Made by a program: the position numbers and the translations under genes. From contig JAISVO010000112.1 in NCBI GenBank assembly GCA_031271525.1, positions 1 to 5,304 on the forward strand: a stretch of DNA of 5,304 nucleotides, read 5' to 3'. Each line of letters begins with the position of its first letter. Positions within the stretch are counted from its first letter, which is position 1. This document shows positions 1 to 5,304 of the stretch, piece after piece. The notes beneath the pieces were generated by a model, which was not told where the DNA came from, ran no database searches, and saw only the letters and a program-made list of their open reading frames with translations. The stretch comes from Oscillospiraceae bacterium (GTDB lineage: Bacteria; Bacillota; Clostridia; Oscillospirales; UBA929).

Positions 1-306
1 GTCGTCGTGCTGACACAGAACCCCGGCTACCGGAAAAAACCGGCGCGCTTCGCCCCGAGGTTAGCGGGGAAGGACTGCCTAGGCCTGCGCCGCGCGCTGG
101 AGGAGCGCCACTTGGTGTACAACCGCCAGCTGGAGCAGTGCGAACGGCTGGAACGGGAGGGGAAAGCGATCATCATCCGCCCTCTGGAGCCGGTCACCGT
201 CTCCCGCACCGGGCGGGATACGCAAAAGCTCCTCGCCCTCCACGACGAAGGTCACCGCGAGGGCGCGGCGGCGGTCAGCCTGATCCGTAAGCGGCTGGGG
301 CTGTGA
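1..306 (+). CDS. Patatin-like phospholipase family protein, C-terminal fragment (5' end outside window)
   Basis: The reading frame is open from base 1 (Val-Val-Val-Leu-Thr-Gln) to a TGA at 304-306, so only about the last 101 residues of a longer protein are visible. What can be seen is a run beginning NPGYRKKP, then a basic linker, a helix with VYNRQLEQCERLEREGKA, and then IIIRPLEPVTVSRTGRDTQKL followed by a helix ending in RKRLGL. This order matches the C-terminal extension (DUF6363-type tail) of bacterial patatin-like phospholipases of the YjjU group, which are serine lipid acyl hydrolases with a GxSxG/Asp dyad. The catalytic residues lie in the missing upstream part, so activity cannot be judged here. 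The GTG at position 7 is probably an internal codon, not a start. The next gene on the same strand begins 90 bp downstream. Confidence 0.85.
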   Translation, partial: VVVLTQNPGYRKKPARFAPRLAGKDCLGLRRALEERHLVYNRQLEQCERLEREGKAIIIRPLEPVTVSRTGRDTQKLLALHDEGHREGAAAVSLIRKRLGL

Positions 307-396
307 CGCGGGGACGCGCTTCCGGCGGCCCAAGGATTATTTGTAATAGCTCCTTGAGAGTCATCAAAACTTTTTGTTGAAGGGACACAACCTTTT

Positions 397-1326
397 ATGA
401 AGCGAACCCACCGAATTCTAAGCCTTGCCCTGCTTGTCGCGCTGCTCCTCCTGCTTGCGGGCTGCGCGAGACCCGTCGGACCGCTGCTGTGGAAAGTCAC
501 CTCTCCCGAAGGGCGGACCCTGCACCTCTTCGGCTCGATCCACGCCGCCGAGGAAACTCTCTACCCGCTGCCAAGCTACGTCACCGACGCGTTTGAACAA
601 AGCGGGGCGCTTGCGGTAGAGATCGACCTTGTTGCTTTTGAGAGCGACCTCGCGGCGCAGCTGGCGTTCTCCGCCAAGCTGATGTATGCGTCCGGAGAGA
701 CAATTGAGGACGAAATCGGCGAAACCCTTGCCGAGAAGGCGAGGACCGTTTTAAGAGGGGTGGAAGACGATCTGTCGCTCGGCGTCCCCCTCTCGATGCT
801 GAACATGTTCCGCCCCGCCATGTGGATTTCGGCTCTGGAAAGCGTTTCGGTAAAGCGGGCGGGGCTTCTGCCGGAGCTGGGGCTGGACGCTCATTTCCTC
901 AAGGAGGCGAAAGCCGCCGGGAAGGAAGTTCTGGAAGTGGAGAGCATCGGGGAGCAGACCGACATGCTGGTCGGGTTCTCCGCGCCGCTGCAGGCAAAGA
1001 TGCTGGAAAGCGCTATGGAAGTGGATAAAGCCGCGGAAGACACCAAGACGCTGTATTCGCTATGGAAAACCGGGAACGAGAAAACGCTGACCGCCTACCT
1101 CCTCGCGGAGGATGACAACCTGTCCGTCCCGCCGGAGATAACCGCCGAATACACCGAAGCGATGTACACCCGCCGCAACGTCAAGATGGCGGACGCCGCG
1201 AAGCGGTATATGTCCGAAGGCAAAAACGCCTTCTTCATCGTGGGCCTCGCCCACATGCTGGGCGACGGCGGCGTTGTGGACCTTTTAAGCTCCGACGGTT
1301 ACACGGTTGAAAAGCTGAACGCTTAG
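397..1326 (+). CDS. TraB/GumN-family lipoprotein (putative membrane-anchored metallohydrolase)
   Basis: This is a 309-residue protein. The N-terminus is a lipoprotein signal peptide: basic MKRTHR, a hydrophobic core at about 8-20, and a lipobox LAGC with the lipidation Cys at residue 23. The mature protein should therefore be anchored on the outer face of the cytoplasmic membrane. The mature part opens with PLLWKVTSPEGRTLHLFGSIH, containing the first GxxH motif (GSIH, residues 46-49). It continues with AVEID (conserved Glu about 75) and ends with a second GxxH, VGLAHMLGDGG (GLAH about 283-286). Paired GxxH motifs plus the conserved Glu define the TraB/PrgY/GumN superfamily. Animal TIKI members are metalloproteases; bacterial substrates are mostly unknown, so proteolysis here is inference. 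The length fits bacterial members. The ATG start is preceded by GAAGGG at 379-384, a rather long 12-nt spacing. No convincing promoter was found in the 90-bp upstream gap. The TAG stop overlaps the stop of the convergent kinase gene. Confidence 0.9.
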   Translation: MKRTHRILSLALLVALLLLLAGCARPVGPLLWKVTSPEGRTLHLFGSIHAAEETLYPLPSYVTDAFEQSGALAVEIDLVAFESDLAAQLAFSAKLMYASGETIEDEIGETLAEKARTVLRGVEDDLSLGVPLSMLNMFRPAMWISALESVSVKRAGLLPELGLDAHFLKEAKAAGKEVLEVESIGEQTDMLVGFSAPLQAKMLESAMEVDKAAEDTKTLYSLWKTGNEKTLTAYLLAEDDNLSVPPEITAEYTEAMYTRRNVKMADAAKRYMSEGKNAFFIVGLAHMLGDGGVVDLLSSDGYTVEKLNA

Positions 1327-2777
1327 GGGCGTTTGCACTCCGTGAGGGTAAACGCAAACTCTGTCCGCCCGTCGGCGCTGGCTGCCGTGATGTCCTCGTT
1401 GTGGGCGTTGATAATGCTTTTCACCAGAAAGAGGCCCAGCCCCAGCCCGGTGCGGTCGATGCTGCGGGAGCGGTCGGCCTTATAGAACCGGTCGAAGACG
1501 TAGGGCAGGTCTTCGGGCGGGATGGTGTTGCCGTCGTTCGCGATCGAGATCCGCGCTTTCCCGCCAGCCATTTTAATGGATAGGGACAGCTCGCCGCCGG
1601 GTGCGGAGAATTTCACGGCATTGTCCAGTAAGTTCGTCAGCACTTGGGTGATCGAGTCGGGGTCGGCTTGGACAAACAAAGTCCCCCCCTCGGGCACGTC
1701 CAGCCGGACGGCCAGTCCCTTCTCCTCGATCCGCCCCTCGAAGCCGAGCAGAATCCGAAGGGACAGCTCGGATATATCCACCGGGACGGGGCGCAGTTCC
1801 AGCTGCCCGGTCTGCAGGCGGGTGAGGTTCGCGGTGCTCTCCACCAGCCGGGACAGGCGCATCACCTCGTCCCGGACGATCTGGAGGGTTTCGGCGCGCC
1901 GTTCCTCGGGCACGGTGCCGTCCAGTATCCCCCCGATGAAGCCCGAAATCGTCGTCATCGGCGTCTTCAGCTCATGGGACACGTTCGCGATAAAACCCCG
2001 CCGGAGTTCCTCGCCCCGCTGGAGGGTCTCCGCCATCCCGTTAAACGCCTTCGCGAGGTCTTGGATCTCGCCGTCCTGCATCTCTTCCACATCGGCGCGG
2101 GCGGTAAAGTCGCCGTGGGTCAGGCAGTGGGCGCAGGACGCCATCTGGCGCAGCGGCCGCGCCTGCCGCCGGGCGCTGATATACGCCGTGACGCCCGCGA
2201 GCAGCACGACGACGACGCTCATCAAGCTCCAGTTCCGCAAAAACTCCCACATCAGCATCCGGGTCCCCTCTTGGTTGGGGCTTGTCAGGATATATCCGGC
2301 ACTGATCGTCTCCCCGAACCAATCGATCGTCAGCGGCGCCGAGATGGCGGAAACCGCTCCGGGCAGCGCCTCCCGTATGACGCGGGCGGAGAGGGTGGCA
2401 AACCCTTCGGCGCTTTTCATCGCGGCAACCACCCGCTCGGGCAGCGTCTTATTGACATACTCCCCGGTCGAGTCGAGCTTCACTCCGCCGTTGGTGTCGC
2501 AGATCAGGATCCGCATATCGCCGGTATCCCCCATCAGCGCCAGTATATCCGCGAGATCCGGCCTGTAGGTCACGGTCAGTCCGGAAAAGGTGAGCCCGGG
2601 TCCGATATATCCATGTATCCGTTGCACGGCAAGCTCCATCCGTCTCTGCTGCTGCGCGCCGAGGATGCGGGACGCCCCGACGACAAACGCCGAGGAGAGC
2701 GCCAGCGTGCTGGCGGTCAGCAGGATGACAGAGCGGATGAAGTACCGGTAAAAAATTGTCTTATGAATGGGTTTCAA
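1323..2777 (-). CDS. Two-component sensor histidine kinase (HAMP-HisKA-HATPase)
   Basis: This 484-residue membrane kinase autophosphorylates on His and passes the phosphate to the response regulator encoded just upstream. Domains in order: TM1 about 12-37; an extracytoplasmic sensor region about 38-182 with ICDTNGGVKLDSTGEYVNKTLP; TM2 about 183-202; HAMP about 203-255; HisKA with phosphoacceptor His268 in FIANVSHELKTPMTTISGF; and a HATPase domain with N-box (NLLDNAVKFS, Asn382/386), G1 (NDGNTIP about 413-419), F-box (YVFDRFYKAD) and G2 (TGLGLGLF about 443-450). There is no PAS domain between HAMP and HisKA, which makes it a short VanS/PhoR-like architecture. The signal is unknown. The start is TTG at 2775-2777, chosen because no in-frame ATG lies before TM1 and because a GTGGGG run sits just upstream. 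It overlaps the regulator gene by 17 bp, which suggests translational coupling. Confidence 0.93.
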   Translation of the reverse strand: MKPIHKTIFYRYFIRSVILLTASTLALSSAFVVGASRILGAQQQRRMELAVQRIHGYIGPGLTFSGLTVTYRPDLADILALMGDTGDMRILICDTNGGVKLDSTGEYVNKTLPERVVAAMKSAEGFATLSARVIREALPGAVSAISAPLTIDWFGETISAGYILTSPNQEGTRMLMWEFLRNWSLMSVVVVLLAGVTAYISARRQARPLRQMASCAHCLTHGDFTARADVEEMQDGEIQDLAKAFNGMAETLQRGEELRRGFIANVSHELKTPMTTISGFIGGILDGTVPEERRAETLQIVRDEVMRLSRLVESTANLTRLQTGQLELRPVPVDISELSLRILLGFEGRIEEKGLAVRLDVPEGGTLFVQADPDSITQVLTNLLDNAVKFSAPGGELSLSIKMAGGKARISIANDGNTIPPEDLPYVFDRFYKADRSRSIDRTGLGLGLFLVKSIINAHNEDITAASADGRTEFAFTLTECKRP

Positions 2778-3444
2778 ACTTATACCCCACGCCCCAGACG
2801 GTTTTCAATGACCACGCCTCGCTGATCCCCTCCAGCTTCTCCCGCAGCCTCTTGATGTGCACGTCCACCGTACGGCTGTCGCCGAAGTAGTCGAACCCCC
2901 ACACCTCGTCCAGCAGCTGATTCCGGGTGTAGACCCGGTTCGGCGAGGACGCCAGATGGAAGAGAAGCTCCAGCTCCTTCGGCGGGGTATCCACCGGGGT
3001 ATTCCTGACGCTCAAGGTGAAGGAATCCATGTCGATCACCAGCTGGTCGTATTGCAAACGCCGGGGCTTGTCCCCGCCGCCGGCCCGCCGCAGCACGGCG
3101 TGGACCCGCGCCATCACTTCCTTCATGTCGAAGGGCTTGCCGATGTAGTCGTCCGCGCCCATCTCCAGACCCTGCACCTTGTCAAAGGTCTCCGTCTTGG
3201 CGGTGATCATGATCACCGGCGTCTTCCCTTGGCTCCGGATCTCCCGGCAGACCTCCCAGCCGTCCATCCCGGGCAGCATCAGGTCGAGGAGGACAATAGC
3301 GGGCGTCTCCTCGTTGAACAGCTTCAGCCCCAGCTTCCCGTCGTCCGCCGTCCTCACATGGAAGCCGTCCTTCTCCATATAGAGCCGGAGAAGCTCCGCG
3401 ATGTTTTGGTCGTCCTCCAGAATCAACGCCGTCTTTTGTGTCAT
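2761..3444 (-). CDS. OmpR/PhoB-family response regulator
   Basis: This 227-residue transcription factor is the partner of the kinase encoded immediately downstream. The receiver domain (about 5-118) has the acidic pair Asp11/Asp12 (LILEDD), the phosphoacceptor Asp54 in VLLDLMLPGMDG, the switch Thr81 (MITAK) and the conserved Lys103 (GKPFD). The C-terminal winged-helix DNA-binding domain (about 128-225) shows the OmpR/PhoB signature PPKELELLFHLASSPN...TRNQLLDEVWGFDYFGDSRTVDVHIKRLREKL and ends VKTVWGVGYKF-like (here LKTVWGVGYKFE). All phosphorylation residues are present, so it should be functional. The start is ATG at 3442-3444, with AAGGGA at 3455-3460 spaced 10 nt. A TTG six bases upstream (3450) would add two residues but sits only 4 nt from that ribosome site. 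Its closest stylistic relatives are PhoB/PhoP-type regulators, but target genes cannot be assigned from sequence alone. Confidence 0.94.
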   Translation of the reverse strand: MTQKTALILEDDQNIAELLRLYMEKDGFHVRTADDGKLGLKLFNEETPAIVLLDLMLPGMDGWEVCREIRSQGKTPVIMITAKTETFDKVQGLEMGADDYIGKPFDMKEVMARVHAVLRRAGGGDKPRRLQYDQLVIDMDSFTLSVRNTPVDTPPKELELLFHLASSPNRVYTRNQLLDEVWGFDYFGDSRTVDVHIKRLREKLEGISEAWSLKTVWGVGYKFETHS

Positions 3445-3486
3445 AGTCAATCCGTCCCTTCGGGGCGCGTTTTCGGCACCCTGTTT

Positions 3487-3517
3487 ATTATACAGCGGTT
3501 CTTGTCGAAATGGTGAA
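3487..3517 (-). promoter_or_regulatory. Candidate promoter of the response regulator-kinase operon
   Basis: Read on the minus strand, a perfect -10 TATAAT occupies 3492-3487. The best -35 is TTCACC (3517-3512), four of six matches to TTGACA, with a long 19-bp spacer. A weak -35 with a perfect -10 suits a promoter that needs an activator. The transcript would begin near 3480, leaving roughly 36 nt before the ATG, including the AAGGGA ribosome site at 3455-3460. Confidence 0.6.
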
Positions 3518-3556
3518 CACTTTGTAAAATTATGGCGAGGTTGACATAACCGCTGT
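3492..3556. repeat. 9-bp inverted repeat linking the minus-strand -10 to the DnaA-box region
   Basis: ACAGCGGTT (3492-3500) pairs with AACCGCTGT (3548-3556). The left copy abuts the TATAAT of the minus-strand promoter and the right copy runs into the perfect DnaA box. It interlocks with the 10-bp repeat at 3528-3597, so the two could not both form simple hairpins. Confidence 0.5.
3512..3528 (-). promoter_or_regulatory. Possible Pho-box-like direct repeat (response-regulator operator)
   Basis: On the minus strand TTTACA (3528-3523) and TTCACC (3517-3512) are repeated with an 11-bp period. OmpR/PhoB-family regulators typically bind tandem half-sites spaced about 11 bp; TT(A/T/C)ACA half-sites are known for Gram-positive PhoP. 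Its position over the -35 of the regulator's own promoter suggests autoregulation. Only two degenerate half-sites are visible, so chance is possible. Confidence 0.3.
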
Positions 3557-3597
3557 GGATAACCCTGTGGACAATGTGCAAAACTCCCGCCATAATT
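3528..3597. repeat. 10-bp perfect inverted repeat flanking the DnaA-box cluster
   Basis: AATTATGGCG (3528-3537) is exactly mirrored by CGCCATAATT (3588-3597), with a 50-bp interval that contains all three DnaA-box-like sites. The loop is too long for an ordinary terminator. It looks more like two copies of a binding site facing each other, or a chance repeat. Confidence 0.6.
3554..3583 (-). promoter_or_regulatory. Cluster of three DnaA-box-like 9-mers
   Basis: Read on the minus strand, TTATCCACA (3562-3554) is a perfect DnaA box. TTGTCCACA (3574-3566) has one mismatch. TTTTGCACA (3583-3575) fits the relaxed consensus TTWTNCACA. All three point the same way within 30 bp, with 3-bp and 0-bp gaps. 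The neighbouring genes are not those of a replication origin, so a regulatory DnaA-binding site, or another protein's operator built on a repeated TGTGGA core, is more likely than an origin. Confidence 0.5.
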
Positions 3598-3607
3598 GGG
3601 GTTATCC
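3557..3607. repeat. 9-bp inverted repeat GGATAACCC / GGGTTATCC
   Basis: GGATAACCC (3557-3565) is mirrored by GGGTTATCC (3599-3607). The left copy overlaps the perfect DnaA box and is part of a tandem near-duplication, ATAACCGCTGTGG then ATAACCCTGTGG (3546-3570). The right copy lies upstream of the ABC operon promoter. Confidence 0.5.
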
Positions 3608-3648
3608 GGTTTACTTGACTGCCCTTCAGAATAGGGTTGTCATCCTGC

Positions 3649-3677
3649 TTGACAATCGCGTGATTGTGTGGTAGAAT
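3649..3677 (+). promoter_or_regulatory. Sigma-A promoter of the ABC transporter operon
   Basis: A perfect -35 TTGACA (3649-3654) is followed by a 17-bp spacer and the -10 TAGAAT (3672-3677), which is preceded by TG plus one base (3669-3671), an extended -10. Transcription would start near 3684, leaving a leader of about 27 nt before the TTG start. Two short dyads overlap it. TTGTCA/TGACAA (3637-3642 and 3650-3655) covers the -35, and GTGATT/AATCAC (3660-3665 and 3675-3680) covers the -10, so repressor control is conceivable but unproven. Confidence 0.82.
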
Positions 3678-3693
3678 CACCATAGATAAAACG

Positions 3694-3703
3694 AAAGGGG
3701 GAG
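3694..3703 (+). promoter_or_regulatory. Strong ribosome binding site that fixes the TTG start of the ABC ATPase
   Basis: AAAGGGGGAG lies seven bases before TTG 3711. No in-frame ATG or GTG at this spacing competes, and the protein homology begins at the TTG, so the site decides the start. Confidence 0.8.
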
Positions 3704-3710
3704 ACTCACG

Positions 3711-4448
3711 TTGATCGAACTGACCGGACTGACCAAAAGCTACGCCCGGGGCGCCGTAAAAGCGGTGGATAACCTCAGCCTGAAGGTGGAGCGGGGTGAA
3801 ATCTTCGGATTCATCGGCCCCAACGGCGCGGGGAAGACCACCACCATCAAGATGATCACCGGAATCCTGCTGCCCGACGCCGGCTCGATCCGGGTCGGCG
3901 GCGCCGATATGCTCGGCGAACCGGTGAAAGCAAAAAGGCAGATCGGCTATGTGCCGGACAACCACGACGTCTTCGACCGCCTGAAGGGGATCGAGTACCT
4001 CAACTTCATCGGCGACGTCTACGGCGTTTCCCTAAGCGACCGCCGGGAACGGATCGAGAAGTACCTCACGATGTTCGGGATCGCGGACGCCGCCGGAGAG
4101 CTGATCCGCTCCTACAGCCACGGGATGAAGCAGAAGCTGATGCTGACCGGAGCCTTGGTCCACCGCCCCCCGCTCTGGCTGCTGGACGAGCCGCTGACCG
4201 GGCTTGACCCCAAAAGCGCCCTCGCCCTGAAAGACGAAATGCGCGCCCACTGCCGGGAGGGGAACACCGTCTTCTTCTCAACCCACGTTCTGGAAGTGGC
4301 GGAACGTCTCTGCGACCGGATCGGGATCATCTCCAAAGGAAAGCTCGCGGCGGTCGGCACGATGGACAGCCTGCGCTCGGGGGAGAAGGACGTGACGCTG
4401 GAAAAGCTTTTCTTCGAGCTGACCGAGAATGCGGAGGATGGGGTATGA
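3711..4448 (+). CDS. ABC transporter ATP-binding protein (EcsA/YtrB-like exporter ATPase)
   Basis: This 245-residue cytoplasmic nucleotide-binding subunit is expected to dimerise and drive the permease encoded next. Visible motifs: Walker A GPNGAGKTT (36-44); a Q-loop region IGYVPDNHDVFDRLKG, in which Asp83 stands where Gln is usual; a divergent signature SYSHGMKQK (134-142) in place of LSGGQ; Walker B PLWLLDE with Asp159 and catalytic Glu160; D-loop GLDP (164-167); and switch His192 in STHVLEVAE. The SHGMKQK signature and the short C-terminal tail are typical of ABC-2/EcsA-type exporters of Gram-positives; the substrate is unknown. The start is TTG at 3711-3713, supported by the strong ribosome site AAAGGGGGAG (3694-3703) seven bases upstream and by the protein beginning directly with the conserved IELTGLTKSY. 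It overlaps the next gene by ATGA. Confidence 0.95.
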   Translation: MIELTGLTKSYARGAVKAVDNLSLKVERGEIFGFIGPNGAGKTTTIKMITGILLPDAGSIRVGGADMLGEPVKAKRQIGYVPDNHDVFDRLKGIEYLNFIGDVYGVSLSDRRERIEKYLTMFGIADAAGELIRSYSHGMKQKLMLTGALVHRPPLWLLDEPLTGLDPKSALALKDEMRAHCREGNTVFFSTHVLEVAERLCDRIGIISKGKLAAVGTMDSLRSGEKDVTLEKLFFELTENAEDGV

Positions 4449-5304
4449 GCGCGTTCCGCGAGTATTGGCTCGTTCTGAGGCTGCATATCCGGATGCAGTT
4501 CGGGCTTTCCGCCCTCAGCAGCCGGGTGAGGCGGCGGGCAAGCGGTAAGGACGCCTTGAAGATGCTCGGCTTCGGGCTTTTGATGCTGTACGCCGTCGGC
4601 GCGGTCCTGTTCCTCTACGGCGCCATCCTCTTCCCCCTGATGAGGGCCTCCGTCCCGTCGGCGTCCAACGGGTTTGCCGATCTCACCCCGATGATCATGA
4701 GCGGCGTCGTCATACTCAGTATGGCGGTGGTCCTCGTCTTCGGGACGATGACGATCCTTGCCCTTGTCTTTGGGGCGAAGGACGCCGAGACGTTCGCGGC
4801 ACTCCCGCTCCGGGGACAGTCGGTCTTCCTCTCGAAGTTCACAATGGCGTACGCCATCGAGTCGGGAATGACGGCGCTCTTCCTCTGGCCGGCCGTCGTC
4901 ATCTACGGCATTGTGCTGGAGCTGCCGGTTTCGTCTTTCCTGCCGCTGATCCTGCGGACAATCCCGGTCTGGCTTCTGCTGCCCGCCGTGCCGATGGCGC
5001 TGGCGGCGCTGCTGTCGATGCTGTTCACCCGCCTGACGGCGCTGGTGAAGCACCGGGACAAGTTATTGATGGTCTTCTCCGTCATCATGGTCTTGGGGCT
5101 TGTAGCAGGTCAGTCGCTGCTGACCGGACGGCTTACCGTCACCCTCAGCGACCCGGCGAAGGTCGCCGCCCTGCTGGCCGACGGCATGGAGTGGCTTTCG
5201 GCCGTGACCGACGCCTTCCCGCCCGCCGGATGGAGCGCTCAAGCGCTGATCGGTTCGAGTGCGGGTCCGGCCGCGTTTGGGTTTCTGGGGCTGGCCGTAG
5301 CCGG
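4445..5304 (+). CDS. ABC exporter membrane (permease) subunit, N-terminal part, truncated by window end
   Basis: The frame opens at ATG 4445-4447, overlapping the ATPase stop as ATGA, and stays open to the last base, giving 286 visible residues with no stop. The N-terminus is MSAFREYWLVLRLHIRMQFG, a basic amphipathic stretch (RVRRRASGK) follows, and then hydrophobic segments at about 40-66, 84-110, 138-158, 170-195 and 207-223, with another starting about 276. Between segments 2 and 3 is the cytoplasmic-looking motif FGAKDAETFAALPLRGQSVFLSKF. This pattern, a KD-E-LPLR-F-SKF loop after the second helix, is typical of the large (about 530-560 residue) putative permease subunits paired with EcsA-like ATPases in Clostridia; the size is family knowledge, not seen here. 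The substrate is unknown. Strict overlap with the ATPase gene indicates coupled translation and a 1:1 complex. Confidence 0.88.
   Translation, partial: MSAFREYWLVLRLHIRMQFGLSALSSRVRRRASGKDALKMLGFGLLMLYAVGAVLFLYGAILFPLMRASVPSASNGFADLTPMIMSGVVILSMAVVLVFGTMTILALVFGAKDAETFAALPLRGQSVFLSKFTMAYAIESGMTALFLWPAVVIYGIVLELPVSSFLPLILRTIPVWLLLPAVPMALAALLSMLFTRLTALVKHRDKLLMVFSVIMVLGLVAGQSLLTGRLTVTLSDPAKVAALLADGMEWLSAVTDAFPPAGWSAQALIGSSAGPAAFGFLGLAVA

Noticed and set aside
307..396. Promoter or terminator in the gap before the TraB-family gene
   Set aside because: TTGAGA (354-359) has no usable -10 at 16-18 bp, TGTAAT (342-347) has no -35, and no GC stem followed by a T-run could be found, so nothing is called.
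1329..1355. Intrinsic terminator after the TraB-family gene
   Set aside because: The stem is only six base pairs with a 15-base loop and no T-tract follows on either strand.
1522..2825. Long plus-strand open frames (348 and 393 codons) opposite the kinase gene
   Set aside because: They lie antisense to a kinase with every expected motif. Their translations are rich in Arg, Ser, Pro, Gly and His with no recognisable domain, as expected from the complement of GC-rich coding DNA.
2857..3516. A 219-codon plus-strand open frame opposite the response regulator
   Set aside because: It is the antisense shadow of a complete, motif-perfect regulator; its His/Val/Leu/Pro-rich product has no recognisable features and no ribosome site was seen.
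3451..3710. Replication origin (oriC) in the DnaA-box region
   Set aside because: There is no dnaA, dnaN, rpmH or parAB-type neighbour, no evident AT-rich unwinding element of trio type, and only three boxes; a regulatory site is the simpler reading.
4112..5053. A 313-codon minus-strand open frame opposite the ABC genes
   Set aside because: Its translation is low-complexity Arg/Gln/Asp/Glu/His text typical of the antisense of GC-rich genes, and the plus strand carries a coherent ATPase and membrane permease.
1..5304. A new defence, mobile or biosynthetic system
   Set aside because: All six genes belong to recognisable families in conventional operons; no transposase, integrase, phage, CRISPR or toxin-antitoxin signature was seen, and base composition is even across the genes.

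Overview
The window looks like ordinary chromosome from a GC-rich, low-branching Gram-positive anaerobe, most plausibly a Clostridia (Oscillospirales-like) species. The reasons are a patatin-family protein with a clostridial-type C-terminal tail, a TraB/GumN lipoprotein, a compact OmpR/histidine-kinase pair, an EcsA-like ABC exporter pair, purine-rich Shine-Dalgarno sites, a textbook sigma-A promoter and TTG start codons. The taxonomic placement is inferred from protein style, not computed.

Layout: (1) 1-306, the 3' end of a patatin-like phospholipase gene (+). (2) 397-1326, a secreted TraB/GumN-family lipoprotein (+). (3) 1323-3444 on the minus strand, a two-gene operon in which an OmpR/PhoB-type response regulator is followed by a membrane sensor histidine kinase. 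The kinase starts at TTG and overlaps the regulator by 17 bp, and its stop codon overlaps the stop of the TraB gene by 4 bp tail to tail. (4) 3445-3710, the only sizeable non-coding region, between the divergent two-component and ABC operons. (5) 3711-4448, an ABC ATPase (+, TTG start) coupled by ATGA to (6) 4445-5304, a polytopic membrane permease that runs off the right edge.

The divergent intergenic region is the richest part of the window. It holds a near-consensus extended -10 sigma-A promoter for the ABC operon, and a perfect TATAAT -10 for the two-component operon with an 11-bp-spaced direct repeat over its -35. Between them lies a cluster of one perfect and two near-consensus DnaA-box-like 9-mers, all in the same orientation, interlaced with three inverted repeats. 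The two operons could be co-regulated from here, but that is inference.

I see no mobile element, CRISPR array, RNA gene or clearly new multi-gene system. The coding content is recognisable, and the possible novelty is regulatory.
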